From Sphingobacteriales bacterium (GTDB lineage: Bacteria > Bacteroidota > Bacteroidia > Chitinophagales > LD1): a stretch of DNA of 64,000 nt. The DNA lies in assembly GCA_018262795.1 (NCBI GenBank), contig JADFDM010000008.1:124001-188000 (forward strand), given 5' to 3'. The translations under genes and the position numbers were made by a program. Below the pieces are notes generated by a model. The model ran no database searches and was not told the origin of the DNA. It saw nothing but the letters and a program-made list of their open reading frames with translations. Positions 25,452-34,415 of this stretch are shown one piece after another; within the stretch, counting starts at the first letter, position 1; each line of letters opens with the position of its first letter.

Positions 25452-26096
25452 ATGAAAATCCTTATCACCGCAGGCCCCACTTACGAACCCATTGATCCGG
25501 TGCGATTTATCGGGAACCGCTCATCCGGCAAAATGGGCATAGCCATAGCCGAAGAGTTTGCAAAAGCCGGGCACGAAGTAGTGCTGGTCATAGGCCCCAC
25601 CGAGGCGCACCCAACTGTTCCAACGATTCATCAAATTAGGGTGCAAACTGCCGCTGAAATGTTTGAAGCCTGCGCACAATATTTCCCTCAAAGCGATGTT
25701 ATAGTGTTTGCTGCTGCAGTGGCCGATTACACTCCTAAATATCCCAGCTCTAACAAAATCAAGAAGAAAGAAGGTGAATTTTTAATGGAGTTGATAAAAA
25801 CAAAAGACATAGCTGCCGAATTGGGGAAGCAGAAACAGGCTCATCAGATCATCGTGGGTTTTGCGCTCGAAACCGACCATGAACTTTCACATGCACAAGA
25901 GAAATTGCAGCAGAAGAACATGGATTTTATCGTGCTCAATTCCCTGCGCGACAAAGGGGCTGGCTTTGGAGGCGACACCAACAAGATTACCATTATTGAT
26001 AAAGATGGAAATGTGACTAAATTTGATTTGAAGGCCAAAACTGAAGTGGCAAAAGATATAGTACAATACGTCAACAAAACCCTGAAACGAAATTAA
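25452..26096 (+). CDS. coaB: Phosphopantothenate-cysteine ligase (CoaB part of a split CoaBC)
   Basis: Joins phosphopantothenate and cysteine with CTP in coenzyme A synthesis. The 214 residues start directly with MKILITAGPTYEPIDPVRF, the first strand of the CoaB domain, with no trace of the CoaC linker. RSSGKMG, AAAVADYTPKYP and IVGFALETD are the CTP- and dimer-binding motifs. Its partner coaC lies 1.7 kb upstream. The stop codon is immediately followed by the DUF4835 gene, as in the common fused-coaBC neighbourhood. Confidence 0.93.
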   Translation: MKILITAGPTYEPIDPVRFIGNRSSGKMGIAIAEEFAKAGHEVVLVIGPTEAHPTVPTIHQIRVQTAAEMFEACAQYFPQSDVIVFAAAVADYTPKYPSSNKIKKKEGEFLMELIKTKDIAAELGKQKQAHQIIVGFALETDHELSHAQEKLQQKNMDFIVLNSLRDKGAGFGGDTNKITIIDKDGNVTKFDLKAKTEVAKDIVQYVNKTLKRN

Positions 26097-26117
26097 ATGA
26101 ATGAATTGCACGGTCCG

Positions 26118-27020
26118 ATGAAAAGAATCCTGTTCTTCCTCCCTATACTTTTTCTGGGAATCTCCCTTTCTGCACAAGAGCTTCGCTGCCAAGTGACCGT
26201 AAACGGACAAAAAATAAACGGGGTAGATCCCTCTATCTTCCAAAACATGCAATCGGCTTTCACCGAATTTATGAATCAGCGCTCTTGGACGACCGATCAG
26301 TTTAGCCCCGAAGAAAGAATTGACTGCAATTTATTTGTGAATATTGAAAAATCACCAGAGCAGGATGTGTACGAAGCGAGGGTGACCGTTCAGTCGGCTC
26401 GCCCGGTATTCAACAGCAAATACAGTTCACCCATGTTCAACTTTATTGACAACGACTGGACCTTTACCTACGCCCTAAATCAACCACTTGAATTTAATGT
26501 CACGCAATACAACTCAAATCTCACTTCTCTCTTAGGTTACTATGCTTATATCATTCTCGGACTTGATTATGAAAGTATGAGCAAAGGTGGAGGAACTAAA
26601 TACTTCGATATGGCCGAGCAAATAATGAATAATGTGCCCACCAATGCCCCCGATGCCAAAGGCTGGCGACCGTTTGACGGCATCCGCAACCGATACTGGC
26701 TCATCAATAATCTTCAGTCCAGCAAGTATGCCTCTTTTAAAGAAGCGATTTATACCTACCATTTATTGGGCATGGATAATTTTTACGATAAACCCGCCTT
26801 GGCACGTCAGAACATTATGAAGGCGCTCGACATGCTCGATAAAATTGCAAAGGATAATCCAAACGGAATTCTGCTCGCCATTTTCTTTCAGGCAAAGAGC
26901 GATGAACTGGTCAATGTATTTTCAGGTGCCGATATCACGGAGAAAGCCAAAGCGCTTTCGGTACTGCGAAGAACCGACCCTTCCAATGCGACCAAATATG
27001 ACAAGCTGGTGCGCAACTAA
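26118..27020 (+). CDS. DUF4835 secreted protein
   Basis: A 300-residue exported protein of the Bacteroidota DUF4835 family. The ATG at 26118 gives the signal MKRILFFLPILFLGISLSAQ; an ATG at 26097, right at the coaB stop, adds seven residues and is less likely. Typical segments include SIFQNMQSAFTEFMNQRSW, NDWTFTYALNQPLEFN and YAYIILGLDYESMS. The family always sits close to coaBC and recN in this phylum, but its role is unknown. Its stop overlaps the convergent acetyltransferase gene by four bases. Confidence 0.88.
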   Translation: MKRILFFLPILFLGISLSAQELRCQVTVNGQKINGVDPSIFQNMQSAFTEFMNQRSWTTDQFSPEERIDCNLFVNIEKSPEQDVYEARVTVQSARPVFNSKYSSPMFNFIDNDWTFTYALNQPLEFNVTQYNSNLTSLLGYYAYIILGLDYESMSKGGGTKYFDMAEQIMNNVPTNAPDAKGWRPFDGIRNRYWLINNLQSSKYASFKEAIYTYHLLGMDNFYDKPALARQNIMKALDMLDKIAKDNPNGILLAIFFQAKSDELVNVFSGADITEKAKALSVLRRTDPSNATKYDKLVRN

Positions 27021-27499
27021 TCTCGCACCATTACAAAGTCGTTCATAAAATGCCCGCTCCCGATATCAAAGTCACCAATACTTTCAATCACAAACCCAAT
27101 CTTAAAATAAAAGTTGATAGCCTTGTAATTTTGTCTATTTACTTGTAGGCGAATGGGCATCCCTTCCGGTAACTGCGACAATATAAAGTCGAAGAACTTT
27201 GTGCCAATCCCCTTTCGGTGTTCCGCCACCGCTACATAAAACTTGTGCAAAAAATAGCCCCCTGCTTTGTGCCCCACCGAAGCATAAGCTATCGGTATAA
27301 AATCTTCAGAAACAATAAAAAACTGTTCTCCGGTTTTCATCTGTTCGGCAATGGCTACTGCGGAGTAGTTGCTCTTTAGCATATACTCTATTTGCTCCTC
27401 GCTGATAATGGAAGGATAATGTTCACGCCATATTTTATGGGCTAATGTCTTTATAGTGTGAATTTCTTTTTCGGTAGCAAGTGAAAACTGAAGACCCAT
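27017..27499 (-). CDS. GNAT family acetyltransferase
   Basis: A 160-residue N-acetyltransferase of the GNAT fold. The start is the ATG at 27499 (MGLQFSLATEKEIHTIK); an in-frame TTG at 27538 adds 13 residues of no family pattern. The acetyl-CoA loop is HRKGIGTKFFDF, after FLHKFYVA, and the C-terminal strands NRQNYKAINFYFKIGF are standard. LAHKIWREHYPSIISEEQIEYML at the front is a common start of one GNAT group. Substrate unknown. It lies on the minus strand between DUF4835 and recN and overlaps DUF4835 by four bases. Confidence 0.88.
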   Translation of the reverse strand: MGLQFSLATEKEIHTIKTLAHKIWREHYPSIISEEQIEYMLKSNYSAVAIAEQMKTGEQFFIVSEDFIPIAYASVGHKAGGYFLHKFYVAVAEHRKGIGTKFFDFILSQLPEGMPIRLQVNRQNYKAINFYFKIGFVIESIGDFDIGSGHFMNDFVMVRD

Positions 27500-27576
27500 A
27501 CATTCTAAAATGGAAGTGAAAATAAAATCTCTCTGCAATTAGCGAGGGGCAGTGAATATGTCATATTTTAGCCATT

Positions 27577-29238
27577 ATGCTCCACCGCCTTTCCATAAAA
27601 AATTACGCCATCATCGAGCGCTTAGATATTGAGTTCTGCGAGCGGATGAATATTATAACCGGAGAAACAGGGGCCGGAAAGTCAATTCTGTTAGGAGCGC
27701 TTGGAATGATTCTAGGCGAACGTGCTGACATAAAAGTGCTGTATAATGCCGAGGAAAAATGTGTGTTAGAGGCTCATTTTGATGTGACGGGCTATGACCT
27801 TCAAAATTTCTTTGTCGAAAAGGAACTCGATTATGAAGCACATACCATTGTAAGAAGAGAGATGAATCAATCGGGGAAATCACGTGCCTTTATCAATGAC
27901 ACTCCGGTCACTCTGTCAATATTAAAAGAGTTGGGTGAGAAGTTGGTAAACCTGCATAGTCAGCACGAAACATTAGACTTAACGAAAGCGGGCTTTCAAT
28001 TAGCGATTATAGATTCGCTGGCTAAAAATAGAGCGGCACTGACTGATTACCGCGAAAAGTTTTCTACGTATAAGAAGGAGCTTAAGAAGTTAGAAGCATT
28101 GACGGAGCAAAACAAACAGGCTTCAGCCGAATTAGATTACCTCCAATTTCAACGCAATGAATTGGCAGAAGCAAAACTGAAAGCTGATGAACTGGAACAG
28201 TTAGAAACAGAACAAGGAACACTGAGTAATGTAGAAGAGATTAAGCGCTCACTCGAAAATGCTATTCGTATGATGAACGAAGGAGAATATGCTTTGTTAG
28301 ATCAGTTAAACGAAATTCAAACACAATTAAAAGGAGTGAAGAATCTCCATAAGGATATTCTTTCATACAGCGAAAGACTGCACAGCAGTTATGAAGAGTT
28401 GAAGGATATCAGCAATGAGTTAGAAAACTTACAGGAGAATACTGCACTGGATCCCGAAAGATTGGAAGAAGTAAAGGAGCGGTTAGATATTATTTATCGC
28501 CTTCAAAAAAAGCACAGCGTAAATACCATTGAAGAACTTCTTCAAATTGAACAAGATTTGCAAGAACGCATAGAAGGGGTAGATAATAGTTCAGCAGAAA
28601 TCGAGAGGTTGCAAAGTAAACTGAAGGATCGGTTAAAAGAACTGCTCCAAATGGCGAATCAACTACATCACAACCGCGAAAAGGTGTTGCGTGAATTTCA
28701 GAATAATGTGGTAGTGCTGTTAGGGAAAGTGGGCATGCCAAATGCTTCCTTTAAAGTAGATATTCGAAAATTGCCAACTGACCATTTAGGCGAAAAAGGA
28801 CTCACTGAAATCAATTTCCTCTTCTCCGCCAACAAAGGATTTACACCTTTGGAGATGAAAGAGGTTGCTTCGGGTGGAGAGTTGTCGCGTTTAATGCTTT
28901 GTATCAAATCATTAGTAGCCGATGCCGATGCATTACCCACTATGATATTTGATGAAATTGACGCGGGTATTTCAGGCGGCACAGCTTTGAAAGTGGGAGA
29001 GATAATGAAGAAACTTTCGCGCCATCATCAGATTATTTCTATCACTCACCTTCCTCAAATAGCTCGAACAGCAGATCGGCATTTGTATGTATTTAAAGAG
29101 ATAAAGGAGGCCCGCACTTACACTCGAATCAAAGAAATAACTGGGGAGGAGCGTATTTTGGAAATTGCTAAAATGCTGAGTGGCGAACAACCCACAGAAG
29201 CCGCTATGGCAAATGCGAGAGAGCTGGTAGAAGGATAA
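27577..29238 (+). CDS. recN: DNA repair protein RecN
   Basis: An SMC-like ATPase of 553 residues that acts early in repair of double-strand breaks. The Walker A motif is GETGAGKS (29-36), with a long coiled coil from about 150 to 370 (broken by EEVKERLDIIYRLQKKH, typical of RecN). The ABC signature ASGGELSRLML is near 430 and Walker B is TMIFDEIDAGISGG near 453. The end ARELVEG is normal. It follows DUF4835 and the inserted GNAT gene. Confidence 0.95.
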   Translation: MLHRLSIKNYAIIERLDIEFCERMNIITGETGAGKSILLGALGMILGERADIKVLYNAEEKCVLEAHFDVTGYDLQNFFVEKELDYEAHTIVRREMNQSGKSRAFINDTPVTLSILKELGEKLVNLHSQHETLDLTKAGFQLAIIDSLAKNRAALTDYREKFSTYKKELKKLEALTEQNKQASAELDYLQFQRNELAEAKLKADELEQLETEQGTLSNVEEIKRSLENAIRMMNEGEYALLDQLNEIQTQLKGVKNLHKDILSYSERLHSSYEELKDISNELENLQENTALDPERLEEVKERLDIIYRLQKKHSVNTIEELLQIEQDLQERIEGVDNSSAEIERLQSKLKDRLKELLQMANQLHHNREKVLREFQNNVVVLLGKVGMPNASFKVDIRKLPTDHLGEKGLTEINFLFSANKGFTPLEMKEVASGGELSRLMLCIKSLVADADALPTMIFDEIDAGISGGTALKVGEIMKKLSRHHQIISITHLPQIARTADRHLYVFKEIKEARTYTRIKEITGEERILEIAKMLSGEQPTEAAMANARELVEG

Positions 29239-29355
29239 TTGAGAATTACATTCTATTTTATCTGACACATTCATTTCTTCATTCAATATAAAATCTGATT
29301 TTGTAAAATTTCTTTGGAATAACAGAAGCATTAGTTTAGCATTAAAATAGGTAAC

Positions 29356-30171
29356 ATGAATAAATTACTGGAAGGGAAGCGGGGGATTATTTTCGGTGCT
29401 TTGGATGCCCATTCAATTGCGTGGAAAGTCGCAGAAAAGGTACATCAACAAGGAGCGCAATTTATTTTGAGCAATGCCCCGGTAGCACTTAGAATGGGAG
29501 AGATAAATAAGCTGGCAGAAAAATGCGGAGCAGAAATAATAGCTGCTGATGCAACATCTGTAGAAGATTTAGAGAAGTTGGTTCAACTCTCTACAGAGAA
29601 GTTAGGAGGGAAGTTGGATTTTGTACTTCATTCTATCGGAATGTCACCCAATGTTAGAAAGGGGAAAGCCTATACTGATTTGAATTACGAATGGTTTCAG
29701 AAAACGTTGGATATATCTGCTCTTTCTCTTCATAAAATGCTACAGGTATGTATCAAGCAAGATGCTATTAGTGAATGGGGTAGCGTAGTTGCCTTAACTT
29801 ACATCGCTGCTCAGAAATCATTTCCCGGATACGGAGACATGGCAGATGCAAAAGCTACCTTAGAAAGTATCGTGCGTTCTTTTGGATATCATTATGGAAA
29901 TGCAAAAAGAGTTAGGGTAAACTCCGTATCGCAATCTCCTACTGCGACCACAGCCGGAAGTGGTATTAAAGGGTTTGATAGTTTCTTCGGCTTTGCCGAT
30001 AAAATGAGCCCGTTGGGCAATGCCCCTGCTGAAAATTGTGCCGATTTTTGCGTTGCGCTCTTTAGTGACTTAACTCGCTATGTGACTATGCAAAATCTGT
30101 ATCACGATGGTGGCTTTTCATCGGTTGGAGTAAGTGATGCTATGATGCAAGTCTATATGAGAGAATCATAA
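29356..30171 (+). CDS. fabI: Enoyl-ACP reductase (FabI type)
   Basis: Reduces trans-2-enoyl-ACP with NAD(P)H in the last step of each fatty-acid elongation cycle. The 271 residues fold as an SDR: GIIFGALDAHSIAWKVA at the nucleotide-binding end, DFVLHSIGMSPN, and the FabI active-site Y-x6-K in GYGDMADAKATLES (about 159-166), with RVNSVSQSPTATTAGSGI. The end NLYHDGGFSSVGV is typical. It is convergent with clpC, sharing a bidirectional terminator. Confidence 0.94.
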   Translation: MNKLLEGKRGIIFGALDAHSIAWKVAEKVHQQGAQFILSNAPVALRMGEINKLAEKCGAEIIAADATSVEDLEKLVQLSTEKLGGKLDFVLHSIGMSPNVRKGKAYTDLNYEWFQKTLDISALSLHKMLQVCIKQDAISEWGSVVALTYIAAQKSFPGYGDMADAKATLESIVRSFGYHYGNAKRVRVNSVSQSPTATTAGSGIKGFDSFFGFADKMSPLGNAPAENCADFCVALFSDLTRYVTMQNLYHDGGFSSVGVSDAMMQVYMRES

Positions 30172-30200
30172 AAAAAACCTGATGGTATATCGGGTTTTTT
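30172..30200. terminator. Bidirectional terminator between fabI and clpC
   Basis: A stem AACCTGAT/ATCGGGTT (one G-U pair), flanked by a run of A on the left and a run of T on the right, sits between the two convergent stop codons and fits termination of both. Confidence 0.8.
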
Positions 30201-30206
30201 AAGTTT

Positions 30207-32750
30207 TTAGTTGTCTCCGGTCTGGGTCTCTGCCTTCTTCTTTGGCACTTTCAAAGTGATTTTCAATTCATCCGCATCTTTGTTTAACTCTATCATAAAA
30301 GTATCACCGGGTTTAGCATTCGATCGAAGGATCTCTTCGGCTAATGGATCTTCAATATATTTCTGAATAGCACGATGAAGTGGTCTTGCTCCAAACTGAG
30401 GATCATAACCTCTTTCAGATAAAAAGTCTTTTGCTTCATTGGTAAGCTTTATGTCAAAACCGAGTTCTTTTATCCGCTTGGTTACATTACTTAAAGCAAT
30501 ATCAATGATTTTGAACAGCGAGTCTTTCTCCAAAGAATTAAATATTACCACATCATCAATTCGGTTTAGGAACTCAGGGGAGAAAGTTCTTTTTAATGCC
30601 TTTGTAATGACGTTCTTAGCCATTTCATCATTTTGAGAACTTTTTGCTGTGGTGGCAAAGCCTACACCGGTACCGAAATCTTTTAGATCTCGTGCTCCAA
30701 TATTTGAAGTCATTATAATCAGAGAGTTTTTGAAATCAACTCTCCTCCCGAGACTGTCAGTCAAAATGCCGTCATCGAATACCTGCAACAGGATATTAAA
30801 TACATCGGGATGCGCCTTTTCAATTTCATCTAATAGCACAACGCTGTATGGTTTTCTGCGAACCTTTTCAGTCAATTGACCGCCTTCTTCGTAACCTACA
30901 TATCCCGGAGGCGCTCCTACCAAACGGCTTACACTGAATTTCTCCATGTATTCACTCATATCTATCCTGATAAGTGCATCGTCTGAATCGAAAAGGTAGC
31001 GTGCAATAGCTTTGGCTAATTCTGTTTTGCCCACTCCGGTAGGGCCTAGGAAAATAAACGTGCCAATAGGTTTCTTAGGATCTTTCAAACCAACACGATT
31101 TCTTTGAATGGCCTTCACCACTTTCATCACCGCCTCGTCTTGTCCAATCACCACATCCTTGATTTCGCCACTCATGTTCACTAACTTATTGCTCTCACTC
31201 TGTGCAATTTTAGTAACAGGGATGCCGGTCATCATAGCTACCACTTCAGCAATGTCTTCTTCACTGACCGGATAGCGCTTAATCTTTGATTCTTCATCCC
31301 ACTGATTTTTTGCTTTTTCCAGTTCTTCTAATAGTTTCTTTTCACTATCGCGAAGGCGGGCGGCTTCTTCATACTTTTGACTTTTCACCACCTGATTCTT
31401 CTCTACCTTAATTTCTTCCACTTTCTTCTCTAACTCAATAATGGTTTTGGGTACGTGAATATTCTTGAGGTGAACCCGTGCTCCTACTTCGTCCATTACG
31501 TCAATCGCTTTGTCGGGTAAAAAACGATCGGTGATATAGCGGGTAGAAAGTTTCACACAAGCATCTACCGCTTCTTTAGCGTATTCTACATTGTGATACT
31601 CTTCGTATTTGGGGCGTATGTTGTTCAGTATCTGAATCGTTTCTTCCGGACTTGGCGGATCTACAATAACTTGCTGAAATCTTCTGGCAAGCGCTCCGTC
31701 TTTTTCAATATACTGCCGGTATTCATCCAGCGTAGATGCGCCAATACATTGTAGTTCTCCTCTTGCTAATGCGGGTTTGAAAATATTGGATGCATCTAGG
31801 GATCCGGTAGCTCCACCGGCTCCAACAATAGTGTGTATCTCATCAATAAAAAGAATGACATCGCGATTCTTCTCCAATTCATTCATAATGGCTTTCATCC
31901 TTTCTTCAAATTGCCCGCGATATTTAGTGCCGGCTACTAAAGCCGCCAAATCGAGCATCACAATTCTTTTATTGAAGAGTACCCGAGAAACTTTTTTCTG
32001 GACAATTCTGAGAGCAAGCCCCTCAACAATGGCAGTTTTCCCAACGCCCGGTTCGCCTATTAAAATAGGATTGTTTTTCTTTCTGCGACTGAGAATCTGC
32101 GACACTCGTTCAATTTCATTTTCACGCCCTACAATTGGGTCTAAGGCGTTTTCTTCGGCCAAATGGGTGATATCTCTACCAAAATTATCGAGCACCGGTG
32201 TCTTTGACTTTGTAGTTCCGGATTTTTTGGAAGACTGAGAAAATACCTTTCCTTTTTCATCCTCAAAAGGATCCTCTTCGGAGGGATCGTTTGGAAGTTC
32301 GGCTTTAATATCGTTCTGCACTATTTCTAATTCTTGTTTAAAAACTTCGTAATCAATATCGTATTGCGAAACTAATTGAGTAACAAGGTTGTCTTTGTTT
32401 TTAAGAATAGACAACATCAGATGTTCAGTGCCAATGACATCGCTCTTCATCACTTTGGCTTCCAACACTGTTATTTTTAATACCTTTTCGGCTTGCTTGG
32501 TAAGAGGTAGATTATTAGGATTAAAGTTGCCTTTTGTAGTTTTGTCTTTGATGGACTCCTCAATGTTTTTACGCAACATCACCGGGTCTATATCTAAACT
32601 TCTAAGCGTTTTAATAGCCAATCCCTCTCCTTCGCGAATTAAACCGAGAACAAGGTGCTCAATACCAATAAAATCATGCCCCAATCTTAAAGCCTCTTCG
32701 CGACTGAATGAGATGACTTCCTTTACTTTCGGTGAGAATTTTGCTTCCAT
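30207..32750 (-). CDS. clpC: ClpC-type AAA+ chaperone/unfoldase
   Basis: The ATPase partner of the ClpP protease and a disaggregase-type unfoldase. The ATG at 32750 (MEAKFSPKVKEVISFSREEA) gives 847 residues; an upstream frame start adds 15 without family support. Two N-terminal Clp repeats occupy about 1-145. The first AAA domain has Walker A GEPGVGKTAIVEG (about 228) and Walker B VILFIDEIHTIVGAG. A UVR-type linker KYEEAARLRDSEKKLLEE (about 460) is specific to ClpC. The second AAA domain has GPTGVGKTELAKA (about 568) and VLLDEIEKAH. Its own consensus promoter lies 105-135 bases upstream. Confidence 0.96.
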   Translation of the reverse strand: MEAKFSPKVKEVISFSREEALRLGHDFIGIEHLVLGLIREGEGLAIKTLRSLDIDPVMLRKNIEESIKDKTTKGNFNPNNLPLTKQAEKVLKITVLEAKVMKSDVIGTEHLMLSILKNKDNLVTQLVSQYDIDYEVFKQELEIVQNDIKAELPNDPSEEDPFEDEKGKVFSQSSKKSGTTKSKTPVLDNFGRDITHLAEENALDPIVGRENEIERVSQILSRRKKNNPILIGEPGVGKTAIVEGLALRIVQKKVSRVLFNKRIVMLDLAALVAGTKYRGQFEERMKAIMNELEKNRDVILFIDEIHTIVGAGGATGSLDASNIFKPALARGELQCIGASTLDEYRQYIEKDGALARRFQQVIVDPPSPEETIQILNNIRPKYEEYHNVEYAKEAVDACVKLSTRYITDRFLPDKAIDVMDEVGARVHLKNIHVPKTIIELEKKVEEIKVEKNQVVKSQKYEEAARLRDSEKKLLEELEKAKNQWDEESKIKRYPVSEEDIAEVVAMMTGIPVTKIAQSESNKLVNMSGEIKDVVIGQDEAVMKVVKAIQRNRVGLKDPKKPIGTFIFLGPTGVGKTELAKAIARYLFDSDDALIRIDMSEYMEKFSVSRLVGAPPGYVGYEEGGQLTEKVRRKPYSVVLLDEIEKAHPDVFNILLQVFDDGILTDSLGRRVDFKNSLIIMTSNIGARDLKDFGTGVGFATTAKSSQNDEMAKNVITKALKRTFSPEFLNRIDDVVIFNSLEKDSLFKIIDIALSNVTKRIKELGFDIKLTNEAKDFLSERGYDPQFGARPLHRAIQKYIEDPLAEEILRSNAKPGDTFMIELNKDADELKITLKVPKKKAETQTGDN

Positions 32751-32854
32751 ATACTTCGTTTGTTCAAATATCAAACCAACCTTTGGTATTGTCAAAATGT
32801 CGGTTGTAACTATTGGTTTTGTTTATGTTAATAGTAGATTTCTTCCTTTGTTTT

Positions 32855-32885
32855 CAAACCTAAGTCAATTATTCCTAAACATCAA
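32855..32885 (-). promoter_or_regulatory. Canonical Bacteroidota promoter for clpC
   Basis: On the minus strand TTG (32885-32883) is separated by 20 bases from TAGGTTTG (32862-32855). This is a full TTG-N19..21-TAnnTTTG promoter, the best in the window. It predicts a leader of roughly 100 bases ahead of the ATG at 32750, long enough for regulation. Confidence 0.7.
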
Positions 32886-33031
32886 AAAATGTATAGAGTA
32901 GTACTTCAACAGATGCTAACAGTATTTCCTGAAAAGAATCCTTTTGCATACATTCGCGCAAGTTTCGTTTTTGTAAGAAATTTGATAGATTTAATCTATT
33001 ATTACCAAACTAAGACAAAAAAAATTGGAGT

Positions 33032-33400
33032 ATGAAGTTTCAGGTTGATAAAAGAGACAGGCTTGTTATCGTGAAGTTAAACGAAGATAAGCTATTGAGC
33101 AATCTTGCTCCACAGTTAAAATCAGAATTGGTCATCCTTAATAATGAAGGATTCCGAAATATCGTACTCGACTTAGCCGAAGTTCAATACGTGGACTCAT
33201 CGGGATTAAGCGCCTTATTAGTAGGAAACAGACTTTGCAAAGAAGCCGGTGGTATTTTTGTGTTGACCGGACTTAACGCACATATACAAAAACTTATAAA
33301 AATATCGCAACTGGAACCAATCCTCAATATTGTGCCTTCTCTGAATGAGTCTGTGGACTATGTAATGATGGAAGAGTTAGATCGAGATTTGAGAAGCTAA
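33032..33400 (+). CDS. STAS-domain anti-sigma-factor antagonist-like protein
   Basis: A 122-residue single STAS domain of the SpoIIAA/RsbV type. The phosphorylation loop YVDSSGLSALLVGNRL has Asp55 followed by Ser56 and Ser57, the position normally phosphorylated by an anti-sigma kinase. The protein is otherwise standard up to FVLTGLNAHIQKLIKIS. No partner kinase/anti-sigma gene is adjacent; the next gene, 15 bases on, is ribonuclease Z. In Bacteroidota such genes often precede rnz, so co-transcription is likely, but a functional link is not shown. Confidence 0.88.
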   Translation: MKFQVDKRDRLVIVKLNEDKLLSNLAPQLKSELVILNNEGFRNIVLDLAEVQYVDSSGLSALLVGNRLCKEAGGIFVLTGLNAHIQKLIKISQLEPILNIVPSLNESVDYVMMEELDRDLRS

Positions 33401-33415
33401 AGAGCTTTCTATCTA

Positions 33416-34354
33416 ATGCAATTTGAAGTAACAATACTGGGCAGCAACGGAGCCATACCTGCCTATGACCGCCACCCTTCCTCCCAAATTCTGAATTATT
33501 GCGGAAATCTATTTCTCATTGATTGTGGAGAAGGTACTCAATTCAGAATGAATAAGTTTGGGATCAAGCGGGGACATCTTGATCATATTTTCATTTCACA
33601 TCTGCATGGCGATCATTATTTTGGTTTGGTGGGACTTTTGACTTCTTTCAATTTGAATTGGCGGGAACATCCTTTGAATATTTACGGGCCGCCTGCTTTG
33701 GAAGAAATAATTAACACCCAGTTTAAACATTCGCTTACAAAGCTAAAGTTTGAAATTCATTTTCATCCGGTGTTGGCAGATATACCGCGAATTATTTTAG
33801 ATAATAGCCAAATGACGGTGGAAACCATTGTGTTGAAACACCGCTTACCTACCACCGGATTTATTTTCAGGGAGAAAAAGAACCTGCGGAAAATATTACC
33901 GGAGAAAATTCAGCAGTATGCTATCCCATTTGAAGTTATCAATGATATAAAGAATGGAGCTGATTTTACGGATGAAAATGGAAGGCTAATTGCGAATGAC
34001 GAACTGACGATTGCCCCCCCTAAACCCAGAAGCTATGCGTATTGCTCCGATACGATTTATACTGAATCTTACCTTGAGCAAATCAACGGAATAGACCTTT
34101 TATATCACGAGGCAACTTTTTCTGAAGAACATGCAGAGAGAGCCAATGAAACATTTCATTCCACTGCGAGGCAAGCAGCTTCGATAGCCAAAGCTGCAAA
34201 AGTGGAAAGATTGATAATTGGCCACTTTTCTGCCAGATATGCAGATCTTTCTATTTTATTAGAGCAAAGTAGAACTGTTTTTCCGGAAACTTATCTTGCC
34301 GAGGAAGGGAATACCTTTGCCATTGATTCGGAGGTTTTATTACAAAAAGCCTAA
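33416..34354 (+). CDS. rnz: Ribonuclease Z
   Basis: A metallo-beta-lactamase-fold endonuclease of 312 residues that trims tRNA 3' ends. Zinc-binding motif SHLHGDHYFG at 61-70 (His62, His64, Asp66, His67) follows FLIDCGEGTQFRM. The later motifs include VLKHRLPTTGFIFREK, a Y.SDT element (YAYCSDTIYTESY), and HEATFSEEH, HSTARQAASIAK and IGHFSARY with the remaining ligands. The gene starts 15 bases after the STAS gene. Confidence 0.95.
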   Translation: MQFEVTILGSNGAIPAYDRHPSSQILNYCGNLFLIDCGEGTQFRMNKFGIKRGHLDHIFISHLHGDHYFGLVGLLTSFNLNWREHPLNIYGPPALEEIINTQFKHSLTKLKFEIHFHPVLADIPRIILDNSQMTVETIVLKHRLPTTGFIFREKKNLRKILPEKIQQYAIPFEVINDIKNGADFTDENGRLIANDELTIAPPKPRSYAYCSDTIYTESYLEQINGIDLLYHEATFSEEHAERANETFHSTARQAASIAKAAKVERLIIGHFSARYADLSILLEQSRTVFPETYLAEEGNTFAIDSEVLLQKA

Positions 34355-34415
34355 GAAATAGCACAATGCTGTTTTGTGCTTTCAACTTTATAATTTCGAG
34401 CGCTTATTTTCTGAA

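Noticed and set aside
32751-32795. Upstream extension of clpC
   Set aside because: The ClpC family start MEAKFSPKVKEVISF is at 32750; the added residues have no family match.
33032-34354. STAS protein and ribonuclease Z as a partner-switching stress module
   Set aside because: No anti-sigma kinase or phosphatase gene is present; the pair is adjacent only.
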